Virus record (IMG/VR): IMGVR_UViG_3300036774_000098
Span: 1-63,009 of that record
Origin: a virus
DNA length: 63,009 bases
Direction: 5' to 3' (one strand)
The notes beneath the pieces were generated by a model. It was given only the letters and a program-made list of their open reading frames with translations. It was not told the origin of the DNA and searched no databases. A program made the position numbers and the translations under genes. Every line of letters begins with the position of its first letter. Positions within the stretch are counted from its first letter, which is position 1. Positions 32,601-41,395 of the stretch are shown in pieces.

Positions 32601-33210
32601 CGCCAAGGGTCCTGAAGCCTGGGGAGAACCCGGAGGCCCGGTCGCCCGGCTTATGGCGCGCATTCGCGAGCTGCTGGAGCGCGTCGGCAACTGGATGACG
32701 TCTCGCGGCTTCAAGTCGGCCAACGACGTTTTTCGCGCCATGGACGAAGGGAAGGTAGCTTCCAGGGACACCATGCCCGCCCACGCGGCCCGGCGCATGG
32801 ATGAGATCAAGGCTCGCATGGAAGAGCTCGAGCCATCGATCAAGGAGGCTTATCAGACGGCCAAGAACAACAGCCCCTACGACATACCCTCTATAGCGAA
32901 CATGCAGCGCACCAGGGCGAGATATGGCGAAGCCCCCGCTATGCCCCAGGGAGAGCTCACTAAGGCCCTGGAACAGATCTACGGCCCCAAGGGAGAGCGC
33001 AAGCTTACCCCTGCCAAGCCCGGAGAGATACCGATAGAACTTCAGCTGGACGAGCAGCGCTTCCAGGCTATGATGGCGGAAGGCTACAAGCCAGATCCTG
33101 ATGAGGTCAATAATCACTTAGAGACACAGCGGGCTCTTCAGGAAGCGATGGCTATGGAGCAGGGATATCAGCAGGCCGCAGAGTGCCTGATCATGGCGGG
33201 TATGAGATGA
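29647..33210 (+). CDS. Large internal virion protein with embedded ADP-ribosyltransferase-like domain
   Basis: 1187 residues. Residues 1-400 are an ejection-protein scaffold with a possible membrane-active patch (AGATAGMAGATALEPLKAIM). Residues about 625-880 read as an ART fold of the kind found in polyvalent proteins: VLAYHGTSSDVFFQRFKIKP (H630), IGLHFGTVEQAREF, YPVVLDLKNVIEMPD, EAGYDGIRYRNAQEGEGW and SYIVWKEGTVKSA. The DNA for this part (about 31,050-32,330) is distinctly AT-richer than the rest of the gene, pointing to acquisition. If active, it would modify a host protein on entry, much as T4 Alt does. Confidence 0.8.
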   Translation: MYPMIRDDFGTKDTPEAAEERLKQEPVGAGEALASQAGQTTGDVMRFVKHKLEPEPFFQEGHIKSPEELNKEYGLKGENQFKNYMNENTASEMVDALHKRQKAEEVYARFSEQHSYLSRLGIGFVGSMLDPIEAAAMFVPGVGEERIAYKLATMGYGKQAAAFMSKVGAGATAGMAGATALEPLKAIMSEDELKEWHLRDALTDVFAAAPAGALMHAGLVPAAAHAASYVHGVKPEPYVRDYSFWDKDETTSEEMARQVQLGVKGGVETAFDKELAKQPPSFGHIDELARMSAIENHIFKSSTFAQLLTGKEPNAGEHLFPDHSEQARRLAPEAHAEWDKLQEELNSISAEHTWGAKPTPDQLNDPAWKLEQELREHTKDILPVSWDLRVAAGEDPTVASIESAPPEAKEAVAKSGEPDWLQVHQQTIKPRGATSEQIAEAQSEVARLHAHDERYKEAQKAPSSLAASEVSYQKTLRESIARRKEKISGNLEDLYKKHNEEMELLRKDKGELQHDRKVAMNEYDNHLADGEEGIVPMDDKFYAKEKELGEKLRTVTKAFENKNTSYEESMFKSATMDMIRTLENVLRMVDREIDLIADAEVATPIDVSEARKIESIGRDEEHQGKVLAYHGTSSDVFFQRFKIKPFAHIGLHFGTVEQAREFTPHKGLHEYTDPEHRLDLESHLEQTGSLPRVYPVVLDLKNVIEMPDLGSWDPYDSMENIKEHLSLEQYKVLEDKMNKIYGIKDGTTGSNATYHFIDDLVKQNKLTAEAARKLKFYSNDVTSVLDDLTREIEYAETKADKIKYQKMQREISGVADLIHEFKESFPKPFSSEEKIPAGQQLIRDALSEAGYDGIRYRNAQEGEGWSYIVWKEGTVKSALSGLQMFNRGEKGSIAGMADPAKRTAWISAMAVDPKLVAREESGHAIKASGLFKPGEWGILHDAAINQDWLSDIPKDIRDKYAEDYALRGEKGAREAMIEEAIMHRFAKGPEAWGEPGGPVARLMARIRELLERVGNWMTSRGFKSANDVFRAMDEGKVASRDTMPAHAARRMDEIKARMEELEPSIKEAYQTAKNNSPYDIPSIANMQRTRARYGEAPAMPQGELTKALEQIYGPKGERKLTPAKPGEIPIELQLDEQRFQAMMAEGYKPDPDEVNNHLETQRALQEAMAMEQGYQQAAECLIMAGMR

Positions 33211-36200
33211 AGCTAAAGCCGGAAGCCTTTGGGCCGTGCATCCAGAAGATCGTCGACAAGGCCGGCGTCAATAACAAAGCCGCCATGGCTCTTATCAACG
33301 AGGTCGCTGGAGAGGCCCAGAAGTTCAAGCAGCGCGGCGAGGCCGATCCTTACGGCATGGCCGCTCGCCAGTTCGCTGACAGGATGAAGGACAAGGCCGT
33401 CAAGGACCGCAGCGACGCGATCCGCGATTCCATAATCCGCAAGGGCCTACTCGACGACGTCAAGGCCAACGGGTTGGATCATGCTGCTTTGACCCTGGAG
33501 TCCGCCATGGTCAACATCAACACGCGCCTCGGGCAGATGCGGGCTCCCCTGGAAGAGGTCGGCCAGGGGCTTGCCCACCGCTGGATGACGGCCATCGACG
33601 TCGAGATGCATAAGGCCGGGATGGGCAAAGCCTATGATAGCGGCGCGCTCGACAAAGAGATCGCCAGGGAGTTATGGAAACTCTCTCAGGTTGGCCCGAA
33701 GAAGCCTCCGTCTGACGCCATCGCCAAGGCCGCGTTCATCATCAACGGCCCGCTCTATGAAGCTGGCGAACGCCTGAAGAACGGCGGAGCCAAGTTCGAC
33801 CACGCTATCGACTACATCACGCGGACAAAACACGATCCCCGCCAGATGCAGGATGCCGGGTTCGACGCGTGGTGGAAAGCCACGGAGCCGCGCCTGCATG
33901 AACGCACCTGGGAGAGCCTCCGCCTGCTGACTGACGAGGAAGGCAACCCCACGGAGACGCTGGCCGAGGGCAAGCTCCGCTTTGCCAAGAGAACCTACAA
34001 CGCCCTGCTGGCCGGCATCCACGGCATCCACGGCGAGAGCTATGGCCCGGAAGGGGACGGCTACATTCCGCCAGCCTTCGAGGGCGCCCGCAACATCGCC
34101 AAGAGCCACAGCCACGACCGCGTCCTTTTCTGGAAGGACAGCGACGCGTGGCTCGATCACATGCGCGAGTTCGGCGGCATGACGACGCTGGCCCGCTCAG
34201 TCCACGAGACCCTGCTCACGGCGTCCAGGCACGTGGCGCTCATGGATCGGTTCGGGACCAATCCGATGGGGTCGCTCAATATGCTGATCCGTCAAATTCA
34301 GGAGCACTATCGGGACATAGACCCTCTCAAGGTCAACGAGTTCACGGCCAAGGCCGATCACCTGCGCAATGTCATGGCGCAGCTCGACGGCACCGCCAAC
34401 CTCCCTCATAACCGGGACTGGAACAATCTCGTCAACACCTTGAAGAACATCGAGAATGCGTCGATGCTCGGAGCTGTGGGCCTGACCCACTTCTCGGCGC
34501 TGCCGATCACCATGTCCAGTCTTGCTCCTCATTATGACATCAGCCGCTTCGAACTGTTCCTTAATAATCTGAAGTATCTGACCCAGGGAGCTATGTCTGG
34601 CGAAGAGAACATGGAGGTCATGAAGGACGCTGGGGCGTTTACTCACGGAACTCTGGCATACCATTGGAGCCAGTTCAAGTCGAGCCCTACAATTCCAGGC
34701 AAGGTTTCCGCCATCGCCGCCTTGACGCTGAAAGCCACCGGCCTGAACTACGTCCTGGAGCAGAGCCAGAACGGCTTTCGTCACCTCTTGATGCACAAGA
34801 TCGGCCGGGACCTGGACAAGACGTATGGCGACCTCGATCCCCTGCTGAGAGACAACCTCGCCAAATACCACATTAACGAGAGGGAATGGAACCTCCTCCA
34901 GGAGGTGAAGGACTCGATGATGTCCGTCGAGGACCGGCGCTACGCCACCCCGAAGGACTTCTACAGCTTGAACGACGCCAAGATCGACGAGCACAACAAG
35001 GACGCCATCTCCGCGCTCAAGCAGAACATCGAGGACCAGCGTCAGGCCCATAAGCAGGCAGACGCCAGGGAAGAGGGCTGGGCGAAGGACAGGCTGGAAA
35101 ACATCGACGAGCGGCTGGCCGAGCTCCGCGCGGGCGTAGAGAAGCGCCACGCCGCCCGTGGAGTGAAAGAGGATAAGCTCCGCGACTACTTCAACGACCG
35201 CGACCTGGAGATGCGCGAGCGCATGAGAGCGGCCCGGCTCGCTCAGGGGCGGCTCCATGACGTCATCAATATGGGGACGAAGGAGGACATCCGCCAGCAC
35301 CTCGACGAGATCAGGCAGGCCATGGAGGGCGAACGCGAGCGCATGGCGGCTGGAGAGGAGCCTGACCTGGACAGTCTCTTCCATGACATCAGCCTGGAAG
35401 AGATCAACAAGGCCGGTGAGGGGGCCGACAGGAACGTCGAAGAGCACACCCGCATCCTGAGCAAGCTTGCCCAGAACTATGGCAGGCTCAGCCTGCGCAT
35501 GGACCAGCGCATCCGGGCGATAGCCGCCCAGGCCAAAGAGAAGTTTGACCACATGGACGACATGGCCATCAAAGACGTTCTCGGCCTGAAGGTCAAGTAC
35601 GACAAGATGGTCTCCGACGTCCAGGAAGCGGCTGGCAGGATGGAGCACCGCATCTGGCAGAGAGCCGAGAAGCTCGAGGCCATGGAGAAGCTGCTCCCAG
35701 ACCAGATCGCCAAGATGCGCCAGCAGACGCGCTGGCAGCTCGCTGACAACTATGCGGCGTTCATCGCCCATGCAGGCAAGACCGCCACCGTCGCGGCCGG
35801 GGCGCGCGAACGGGCATGGGTCGCCGGGGCTATCGGCACAAGCCCTATGGCGAAGATGATGATGCAGTTCAAGATGTGGCCGCTGGCCGTGGTGAACCAA
35901 GTTCACGGCAGGGAGCTGTACTCATCTCTGAGCAGCACACAGAAGGCCGCCAACATCGGCTGGCTCCTGGCGTTCTCCGCTGCTGGCGGCATGTTCCGCA
36001 TGGCCGTCCGGGACGCCACCAACGGAATGCCCCAGCGCGATCCCATGGACCCGAAGACCCTCATGGCCGCTCTGATGCAGGGCGGAGGCATCGGGCTCTC
36101 CGGGGACTTCCTGCTCGGTGAGACCAACCGCATGGGCGGCGGGCTGATGGACACCGTCGCTGGCCCAGTTGCTGGAGACGTTGCTGCGCTGTTCAAGATC

Positions 36201-36482
36201 TTCCAGCGCACCAGAGACGACACGTTCAAGCTTGGAGAAGAGACTGTGAACGGTAAGGGCCATTACGCTGACATCTGGCCCGACCTGATTCACTTCACCA
36301 AGGGGCACATACCTGGAGCCAACATGATCGGGCTCAAGACAGCTATGGATTACCTCATCTGGTATCATCTCTACGAGGCCGCGTCTCCTGGGTATTGGAA
36401 GCGCATGAACGATCGCATGGAGAAAGAGCGCGGGAGAAGAGCGTTATTCGGTAATCGTGACAAGCCTCCGAGCTTGTTCTGA
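33207..36482 (+). CDS. Large helical internal virion (ejection) protein
   Basis: 1091 residues from ATG 33207 (4-base overlap with the previous stop). Almost entirely helical, with long charged coils around residues 560-760 (DEIRQAMEGERERMAAGEEP), an Ala/Met-rich segment (NIGWLLAFSAAGGMFRMAV) and an end of WKRMNDRMEKERGRRALFG, like the C-terminus of T7 gp16-type proteins. No enzymatic motif was found. With the two preceding genes it likely forms the trans-envelope DNA conduit. Confidence 0.8.
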   Translation: MKLKPEAFGPCIQKIVDKAGVNNKAAMALINEVAGEAQKFKQRGEADPYGMAARQFADRMKDKAVKDRSDAIRDSIIRKGLLDDVKANGLDHAALTLESAMVNINTRLGQMRAPLEEVGQGLAHRWMTAIDVEMHKAGMGKAYDSGALDKEIARELWKLSQVGPKKPPSDAIAKAAFIINGPLYEAGERLKNGGAKFDHAIDYITRTKHDPRQMQDAGFDAWWKATEPRLHERTWESLRLLTDEEGNPTETLAEGKLRFAKRTYNALLAGIHGIHGESYGPEGDGYIPPAFEGARNIAKSHSHDRVLFWKDSDAWLDHMREFGGMTTLARSVHETLLTASRHVALMDRFGTNPMGSLNMLIRQIQEHYRDIDPLKVNEFTAKADHLRNVMAQLDGTANLPHNRDWNNLVNTLKNIENASMLGAVGLTHFSALPITMSSLAPHYDISRFELFLNNLKYLTQGAMSGEENMEVMKDAGAFTHGTLAYHWSQFKSSPTIPGKVSAIAALTLKATGLNYVLEQSQNGFRHLLMHKIGRDLDKTYGDLDPLLRDNLAKYHINEREWNLLQEVKDSMMSVEDRRYATPKDFYSLNDAKIDEHNKDAISALKQNIEDQRQAHKQADAREEGWAKDRLENIDERLAELRAGVEKRHAARGVKEDKLRDYFNDRDLEMRERMRAARLAQGRLHDVINMGTKEDIRQHLDEIRQAMEGERERMAAGEEPDLDSLFHDISLEEINKAGEGADRNVEEHTRILSKLAQNYGRLSLRMDQRIRAIAAQAKEKFDHMDDMAIKDVLGLKVKYDKMVSDVQEAAGRMEHRIWQRAEKLEAMEKLLPDQIAKMRQQTRWQLADNYAAFIAHAGKTATVAAGARERAWVAGAIGTSPMAKMMMQFKMWPLAVVNQVHGRELYSSLSSTQKAANIGWLLAFSAAGGMFRMAVRDATNGMPQRDPMDPKTLMAALMQGGGIGLSGDFLLGETNRMGGGLMDTVAGPVAGDVAALFKIFQRTRDDTFKLGEETVNGKGHYADIWPDLIHFTKGHIPGANMIGLKTAMDYLIWYHLYEAASPGYWKRMNDRMEKERGRRALFGNRDKPPSLF

Positions 36483-36528
36483 TTTTGATTTCGTTGTACG
36501 TTCTGCATAATGCAAATGGAGATCGGTG

Positions 36529-38580
36529 ATGACCGTTTCAAGCCAGACCAATAAAGTCGTCATAGCAGGAAACGGCGTCACCACCGTCTTCAGCTATAAC
36601 TTCCAGATCAATAACGCCGCCGACGCTCAGGTCATTTACACTGACTCTACAGGCGTATCTACAACTCTGTCGTCCACGCTGTATTCGATCAGCGGTCTGA
36701 CCTCGCCAACTGGCGGCACGGTCACCTACCCGCTGGTCGGCTCTCCCATTGCCACCGGCACGTCGCTGACGATCACCCGCCAGCTCACGCTGACGCAGCC
36801 GACGTCCATCGCCAACCAGGGAGCATTCTACCCCACGGCGGTGGAGAGCGCCATCGACCGCGCCGTCATGGAGATCCAGCAGGTCAGCGAGCAGATCGGG
36901 CGCACCCTCACGGCTCCGATCACCGACGCCACGGCGATGACGTCTCTGCCGTCGGCGACTGCGCGCGCCAACAAGGCCCTGGTGTTCGACGCCTCGGGCA
37001 ACCCCACCGCTGGCGTCCTCCCGGCCTCTGGCGTCATCTCCTCGGCTATGGCCCCAGTTGTCAGCGCGGCGTCGCTCGGCGCTGGCAGGACTGCGTTCGG
37101 CCTCGGCGGCCTCGCCGTAGAAGGGATCGGCAAGGGCCTCCAGGACGACGGCGCCGGGAACGCCCGCGTCAACTTCATCACCGAAGCCAAGGTCGCCAAC
37201 TATCTGGTCACCTCAGCCGACCACCTCGAGCGCTACATCGTCACCGGCCCCATAACGTTCACCCTGCCAGCCACTTCCACCTTGTGGAACGGCTTCGAAC
37301 TCATGGTCGATGTCTACGGCGGGTCGCTCAACCTGACGCCGAACGCCGCCGACTCCGTCGAGACCAACGCCACGGGCGTCGGCACCTACATCCCGAACGG
37401 CGGCAAGGCCTACATCGGCACGAACGGCGCCGGGACATGGTATGTCCGCAGGGCGAGGACCACCCAGTCGGCTGTCGTCCCTGGCGGCTACATCACGCCA
37501 GCGTCCGGCTACACGACGCCATATTACGACGTCATCTCGGCGACCACGATCTATTACACCCCGGACTCGAGCGGCATCGTCCCGGTCTACGACGGAGCCG
37601 TCTGGGTGGAGTATCCGTTCTCCGAGCTGTCCTGCGCCCTCAACGCGACGCAGCAGCTCGCCAGCTCCGCTCATGACGTCTTCATCACCATCGTCAACGG
37701 GGCTCCCACCCTGGTGATCGGCCCGGCCTGGAGGCAACCTGGGTTCGGCGGCGGAACGGGCGGCGTCACATCGGCGACCAACGCCACGCCCATCGTTGTC
37801 ACCGCGACCGGCCATGGGCTCGTCAATGGCGACGTCGTTTACACAACGGGCTTCCAGGGCAACATCGCAGCGAACGGTGTCTTCGCCGTGTCAGGCGTCG
37901 CCGGGGCGGCGTTCACCCTGACCGGCTCCGTCGGCAACGGCGTCTACACGGCGGGCACCGGGACATTCGCGTCACGCGGTAACGGAACCGGCACGACCCA
38001 GTTGACGCGCGTCGGCGGCATCTACACCAACACCGTCCAGATCACGGCGTACAACGGCGTCACCCCTTATACGATCAACCCTGGCCTCGCCACCTATGTC
38101 GGCTCCATCGTCATGGACGGCGTCGCCGGGCAGATCTCCTGCTACCGTTCGTTTGGTCAGAACCGCAAGTGGGCGATCTGGAACGCCTTCAACAGGAAGC
38201 AGATCAACCTCAAGATCGGCGATGGCACAGCGTCCTGGGCCTACAGCACCGCCGCCTGGAGAGCCTCGAACAACACCGCCAACAACTCTGGCTTCGCCTT
38301 CGTCGGTCTGCCAGACGAGGTGATGGACATAAAGTTCACCCAGAAGCTGGCCACCGCTGGACTCACCGGCATTGGCTACGCCAGCGTGGCCGCCCCGTGG
38401 GGGACAGAGGGAGTTCTGTCATCAACGGCTGGTAACGTGGCTGCGTCGCCAACAGCGGCCTTCCAGTCATTCCCGACCATCGGGCTCGTCTCCATCACGT
38501 CCCTGGAGAACGGATCGGTGGCCGGAACCTACTCGGGCTCAGAAGCCCTCATGCTAATGTCAATCGGTTACAGAGGTTGA
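36529..38580 (+). CDS. Tail fibre protein
   Basis: 683 residues. MTVSSQTNKVVIAGNGVTTV, FSYNFQINNAADAQVIYT and ITRQLTLTQPTSI match the N-terminal attachment domain shared by T7-like tail fibres. The remainder is Gly/Thr/Ser-rich beta-structured shaft and tip. Start ATG 36529 has GGAGATCGG upstream. A CATAAT at 36506 may be a -10, but the spacing to TTGATT is only 15, so I do not call a promoter. Confidence 0.85.
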   Translation: MTVSSQTNKVVIAGNGVTTVFSYNFQINNAADAQVIYTDSTGVSTTLSSTLYSISGLTSPTGGTVTYPLVGSPIATGTSLTITRQLTLTQPTSIANQGAFYPTAVESAIDRAVMEIQQVSEQIGRTLTAPITDATAMTSLPSATARANKALVFDASGNPTAGVLPASGVISSAMAPVVSAASLGAGRTAFGLGGLAVEGIGKGLQDDGAGNARVNFITEAKVANYLVTSADHLERYIVTGPITFTLPATSTLWNGFELMVDVYGGSLNLTPNAADSVETNATGVGTYIPNGGKAYIGTNGAGTWYVRRARTTQSAVVPGGYITPASGYTTPYYDVISATTIYYTPDSSGIVPVYDGAVWVEYPFSELSCALNATQQLASSAHDVFITIVNGAPTLVIGPAWRQPGFGGGTGGVTSATNATPIVVTATGHGLVNGDVVYTTGFQGNIAANGVFAVSGVAGAAFTLTGSVGNGVYTAGTGTFASRGNGTGTTQLTRVGGIYTNTVQITAYNGVTPYTINPGLATYVGSIVMDGVAGQISCYRSFGQNRKWAIWNAFNRKQINLKIGDGTASWAYSTAAWRASNNTANNSGFAFVGLPDEVMDIKFTQKLATAGLTGIGYASVAAPWGTEGVLSSTAGNVAASPTAAFQSFPTIGLVSITSLENGSVAGTYSGSEALMLMSIGYRG

Positions 38581-38581
38581 A

Positions 38582-39010
38582 ATGAAAAGACTTATCGCAG
38601 CCCTGGCTCTGGTCGCCCTGTCGACTCCTGCCCTGGCCCAGAGCGGAGCCCTCTGGCAGCAGGCCGCTGGAGCAAGCCACTACTTCAGCGCGGCGTCGAC
38701 GAACTCCACCCTGGTACAGGCCGGGCCGCGCATTCTGGCAGGCTTCGTGGCGACCAACACCACCACGACCGCCTACTACCTGAAATTCTATGATAAGGCG
38801 ACAGCTCCGACCTGCAACACCGACGTCCCGGTGTTCACCATCGCCGTGCCGAGCCAGCCTGCGGGAACGACCGTTGGCCAGATCAGCGTGTGGCCTTACG
38901 CCGGATTCGCCTTCCTGAACGGCGTCGGTTTCTGCATCACCGGCGCTGCGGCTGACGCCGACAACACCAACGCCGCCACTGGTATTACCCTCTCCCTTGG
39001 AGTGAAGTAA
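38582..39010 (+). CDS. Small exported-type protein downstream of the tail fibre
   Basis: 142 residues. MKRLIAALALVALSTPALAQ is a clear signal peptide with ALA cleavage. The mature part is beta-rich, with two cysteines (APTCNTDV, GFCITGAA), and resembles small phage decoration or receptor-binding proteins that often follow fibre genes. Similar in build to the protein at 15259. Tail-fibre tip, decoration or periplasmic effector are all possible. Confidence 0.6.
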   Translation: MKRLIAALALVALSTPALAQSGALWQQAAGASHYFSAASTNSTLVQAGPRILAGFVATNTTTTAYYLKFYDKATAPTCNTDVPVFTIAVPSQPAGTTVGQISVWPYAGFAFLNGVGFCITGAAADADNTNAATGITLSLGVK

Positions 39011-39012
39011 GT

Positions 39013-39675
39013 ATGGATAAGAATTTCGACATCTGCCTGAAGTGGCTCTATGAGCACGAGGGCGGGTTGACGAACCTGAAGTACGACCGAGGAGGTCTTA
39101 CCAACAAGGGCGTCACCCACGAAGAGTATGACCGCTACCGACGGCTCAAGGGACAGCCCTTGAGGTCCGTCGAGTTCATCACCGACGAAGAGTCGAAGGA
39201 CATCTACTATACCTTCTACTGGAAGACCCTTCAGTGCCAGCTCATGCCGTCTGGCATGGACAACGTCATCTTCGACATGGGCGTCAACAACGGCGTGGTA
39301 GGCGCGGCCAAGGCTGCTCAGCGCGTCGCCAATGCGCTCCTGAAGAAGAACATCGCCGTCGACGGTCACATCGGCCCGATTTCCTGCGACGTCATCGACG
39401 ACTGCCCGGAGGTCGCCTTCATCGACGCCTTCTGTGACGAGCGCCTCCGCGTCGACCGTGGCTTCTTCAACTGGTTCAAGTTCGGCCGGGCCTGGACCAA
39501 CCGGGTCAATGGGAACAAGTCCCTGAGGATCGGGGCTGTCAGGGATCAGAGCAAGTCGCTGATCGACCCGATTGCAAAAGTCCAGAAGCCGCAGATGCCT
39601 GCGCCGACGATTATTCGCGTCTCTTTTTACGAGAGGCTCGTGTCCTTCCTTGCCAATTACTTTCGTCGAAGCTAA
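39013..39675 (+). CDS. Endolysin, glycoside hydrolase family 108 type
   Basis: 220 residues. LYEHEGGLTNLKYDRGGLTN with E16 as the predicted cat­alytic acid, then KGVTHEEYDRYR, matches the EGGxxNxxxDxGGxTNxGIT signature of GH108 N-acetylmuramidases. MPSGMDNVIFDMGVNNGVV and VDGHIGPIS (peptidoglycan-binding-type turn) follow. The C-terminus adds a basic amphipathic segment (RVSFYERLVSFLANYFRRS) not typical of the family, which could help reach the outer membrane or act as an anchor. First gene of the lysis cassette. Confidence 0.9.
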   Translation: MDKNFDICLKWLYEHEGGLTNLKYDRGGLTNKGVTHEEYDRYRRLKGQPLRSVEFITDEESKDIYYTFYWKTLQCQLMPSGMDNVIFDMGVNNGVVGAAKAAQRVANALLKKNIAVDGHIGPISCDVIDDCPEVAFIDAFCDERLRVDRGFFNWFKFGRAWTNRVNGNKSLRIGAVRDQSKSLIDPIAKVQKPQMPAPTIIRVSFYERLVSFLANYFRRS

Positions 39676-39705
39676 ACTGAATTCATTATCCCTTCGGAGG
39701 CCACC

Positions 39706-40263
39706 ATGTACACCGACCTGATTTCCATCATCGAAGGCGCCGCGCCGACTATCGCGTCCGCGCTTGTCCCTGGCCCCTTCAGCGCTCCCGCAGGCGCCCT
39801 GGCGACCGTGGCCATCTCTCACCTTGCGGAAGGGCTGGGCCTTCCTCATCCAGCCAGCCCGAAGGAAATCATGGATAAGCTGGGCGATATCAGCCCTGTC
39901 ATCCGTGACGCCGTTCTGTCGCGCGCTGACGCCAACTTCCAGACGACCCTGTCTCCGGTGCTTCCTGCGGCTCCCGCCGTTCCTGCGCCAACGTCGAGCC
40001 CTGTGGAGGCCATCCAGCCTGCCGAACATACCGGCATCACATCTGACCTGCCGAGCCACATCGTCTACCTCGTCCTGTCCATCATCGGCGGCGCCCTGGC
40101 GAGCAAGGGGATTGATCTCGGAAACGTGTCTCAGTCGATTCTCGGATCGTCCGACCTCCACGTCGGCGCGTCGATCATCGCTGGAGCGCTCACTCTCCTC
40201 TGGCGTGATGTGCGCGGCACCAACGCCAACACGAAGATCATGGCGTCCGCCACGCAGCCGTGA
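39706..40263 (+). CDS. Holin-like membrane protein
   Basis: 185 residues. A helical N-terminal half (GAAPTIASALVPGPFSAPAG) is followed by an Ala/Pro linker (PVLPAAPAVPAPTSSP) and two C-terminal hydrophobic segments (IVYLVLSIIGGALASKGI, VGASIIAGALTLLWRDV). Position right after the endolysin and membrane topology fit a holin that releases the lysin. TCGGAGG precedes the ATG. Confidence 0.75.
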   Translation: MYTDLISIIEGAAPTIASALVPGPFSAPAGALATVAISHLAEGLGLPHPASPKEIMDKLGDISPVIRDAVLSRADANFQTTLSPVLPAAPAVPAPTSSPVEAIQPAEHTGITSDLPSHIVYLVLSIIGGALASKGIDLGNVSQSILGSSDLHVGASIIAGALTLLWRDVRGTNANTKIMASATQP

Positions 40264-40295
40264 TACAAGAGGGGAGTGGCAAAAGGGGCGTCGCC

Positions 40296-40712
40296 ATGTC
40301 AAAGAGCGACGGAGACAAGGATATGGACAATCGCGTCGGCCGACTTGAACAGTCGGTCGCCGTCTTGCAGACAACCCAAGACGGCATGAAGCATACCCTG
40401 GACAAGGTGGCTTCCGGCCTGGATGTGTTGCTTCAGCAGCAATCTGAGATGAGGGCTCAGAAGCCCTTCTCTGTCAGGGACAGCTTGTCCACGATCCTGA
40501 CGACGCTGGGGATTTTCACGATCATCATCACGGCGTTGACGTGGAAAATAGATACGCAGGCTACAGCCAAAGCCGAGCCTGCGATCAAGGTTACGGAGAT
40601 GATTATGAAGGACGGGGACTACTTCATTCTCAAAGCCAGGGTGGCTCAGCTCGAGCAGGCCTTAGCCTGGAAGCCCGTCCTGGTTTCTGCTGAAGTCGCA
40701 TCTCGCCACTGA
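40296..40712 (+). CDS. Membrane-anchored coiled-coil protein of the lysis cassette
   Basis: 138 residues from ATG 40296 (AAAGGGG upstream). A GTG at 40260 would add 12 residues. Residues 10-55 are a coiled coil (RVGRLEQSVAVLQTTQDGMK), residues 70-92 one membrane span (LSTILTTLGIFTIIITALTW), then a second helical part (LKARVAQLEQALAW). The layout resembles XhlA-like haemolysin-enhancing or spanin-related proteins. No lipoprotein partner is seen. The 3' end overlaps the convergent gene by 51 bases. Confidence 0.6.
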   Translation: MSKSDGDKDMDNRVGRLEQSVAVLQTTQDGMKHTLDKVASGLDVLLQQQSEMRAQKPFSVRDSLSTILTTLGIFTIIITALTWKIDTQATAKAEPAIKVTEMIMKDGDYFILKARVAQLEQALAWKPVLVSAEVASRH

Positions 40713-41018
40713 TTGGACGGCCGGCTCGATGAACCGGCTGTCCACTAACACCGGGTTGACGGTTCCCCGGCCATTATGCGCCATCACCAGACAATCCCCG
40801 ATGATGACGTTATGCATCCCAAGTGGGTTGTCGTCCGTCCCCACGATGCTGTTCACCCACTGGATGAAGGCGAAGTTCCCTGTGTACGGCTTGTCTGTGT
40901 CTCCAAGAGTGAACAGATGTAGGTTCTTCTTGAGTCTCACCAATTGGCCCACAGAAAAATCAGCTCTGTTCAGGAAGTCACGCGCTGCATCGGAGAGCAT
41001 CTTATCTTCTTCAGTCAT
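40662..41018 (-). CDS. Hypothetical protein ending the leftward replication/recombination block
   Basis: 118 residues from ATG 41018, whose ATGA overlaps the upstream stop. The middle (FSVGQLVRLKKNLHLFTLGD, PLGMHNVIIGDCLVMAHNGR) suggests a small beta-barrel. It converges on the lysis cassette with a 51-base overlap and no terminator between. Unknown function. Confidence 0.6.
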   Translation of the reverse strand: MTEEDKMLSDAARDFLNRADFSVGQLVRLKKNLHLFTLGDTDKPYTGNFAFIQWVNSIVGTDDNPLGMHNVIIGDCLVMAHNGRGTVNPVLVDSRFIEPAVQSVARCDFSRNQDGLPG

Positions 41019-41395
41019 ATCCATGACTCTAACTTTTCCTTCGCGATCATTCGCAGGTTGTCACTTATTTTCATGAGTACGTTATTCATTTCGAGAACGT
41101 ACTCTTTCCCTCTGGGAGTTATATCCCATCCGTAAGCCCGATTGTCAATCGGATCTCGTGTGACCAGCTTGTCAATGCGGAGGCAGTGAAGCAGGTCCGC
41201 CGTCGATGATCTGTCCAGGCCGGTCTCCCAGGCGATGTCAGGAGCCTGCCTCGTTCCCCCGTTGACAGCCCTCAGGACCTTGAACCGCTGGTAGCTGATC
41301 GGAAGCCGGTTGGGGAACTCTTCGCGGAGCGTCTCGTCCCACAGGCGCTTCATGTCTTTGAACGCCTGCTCCGTGTCATGAATGATGTCATTCAT
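41015..41395 (-). CDS. MarR-like winged-helix protein
   Basis: 126 residues from ATG 41395, preceded by AGGAG and preferred over an ATG 27 bases upstream. ISYQRFKVLRAVNGGTRQAP, DIAWETGLDRSSTADLLHCL and RIDKLVTRDPIDNRAYGWDI give helix, recognition helix and wing, and TPRGKEYV is the usual exit helix of MarR-type regulators. Probable transcription regulator of phage or host genes. Confidence 0.7.
   Translation of the reverse strand: MNDIIHDTEQAFKDMKRLWDETLREEFPNRLPISYQRFKVLRAVNGGTRQAPDIAWETGLDRSSTADLLHCLRIDKLVTRDPIDNRAYGWDITPRGKEYVLEMNNVLMKISDNLRMIAKEKLESWI

Noticed and set aside
34197-35906. 569-codon minus-strand frame opposite the ejection protein
   Set aside because: Shadow of a well-supported virion gene with no ribosome site.
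10376-36512. GCATAATG recurring before genes (10380, 11888, 36505) as a late promoter
   Set aside because: No consistent -35 or spacing was found, so I do not call it a promoter.
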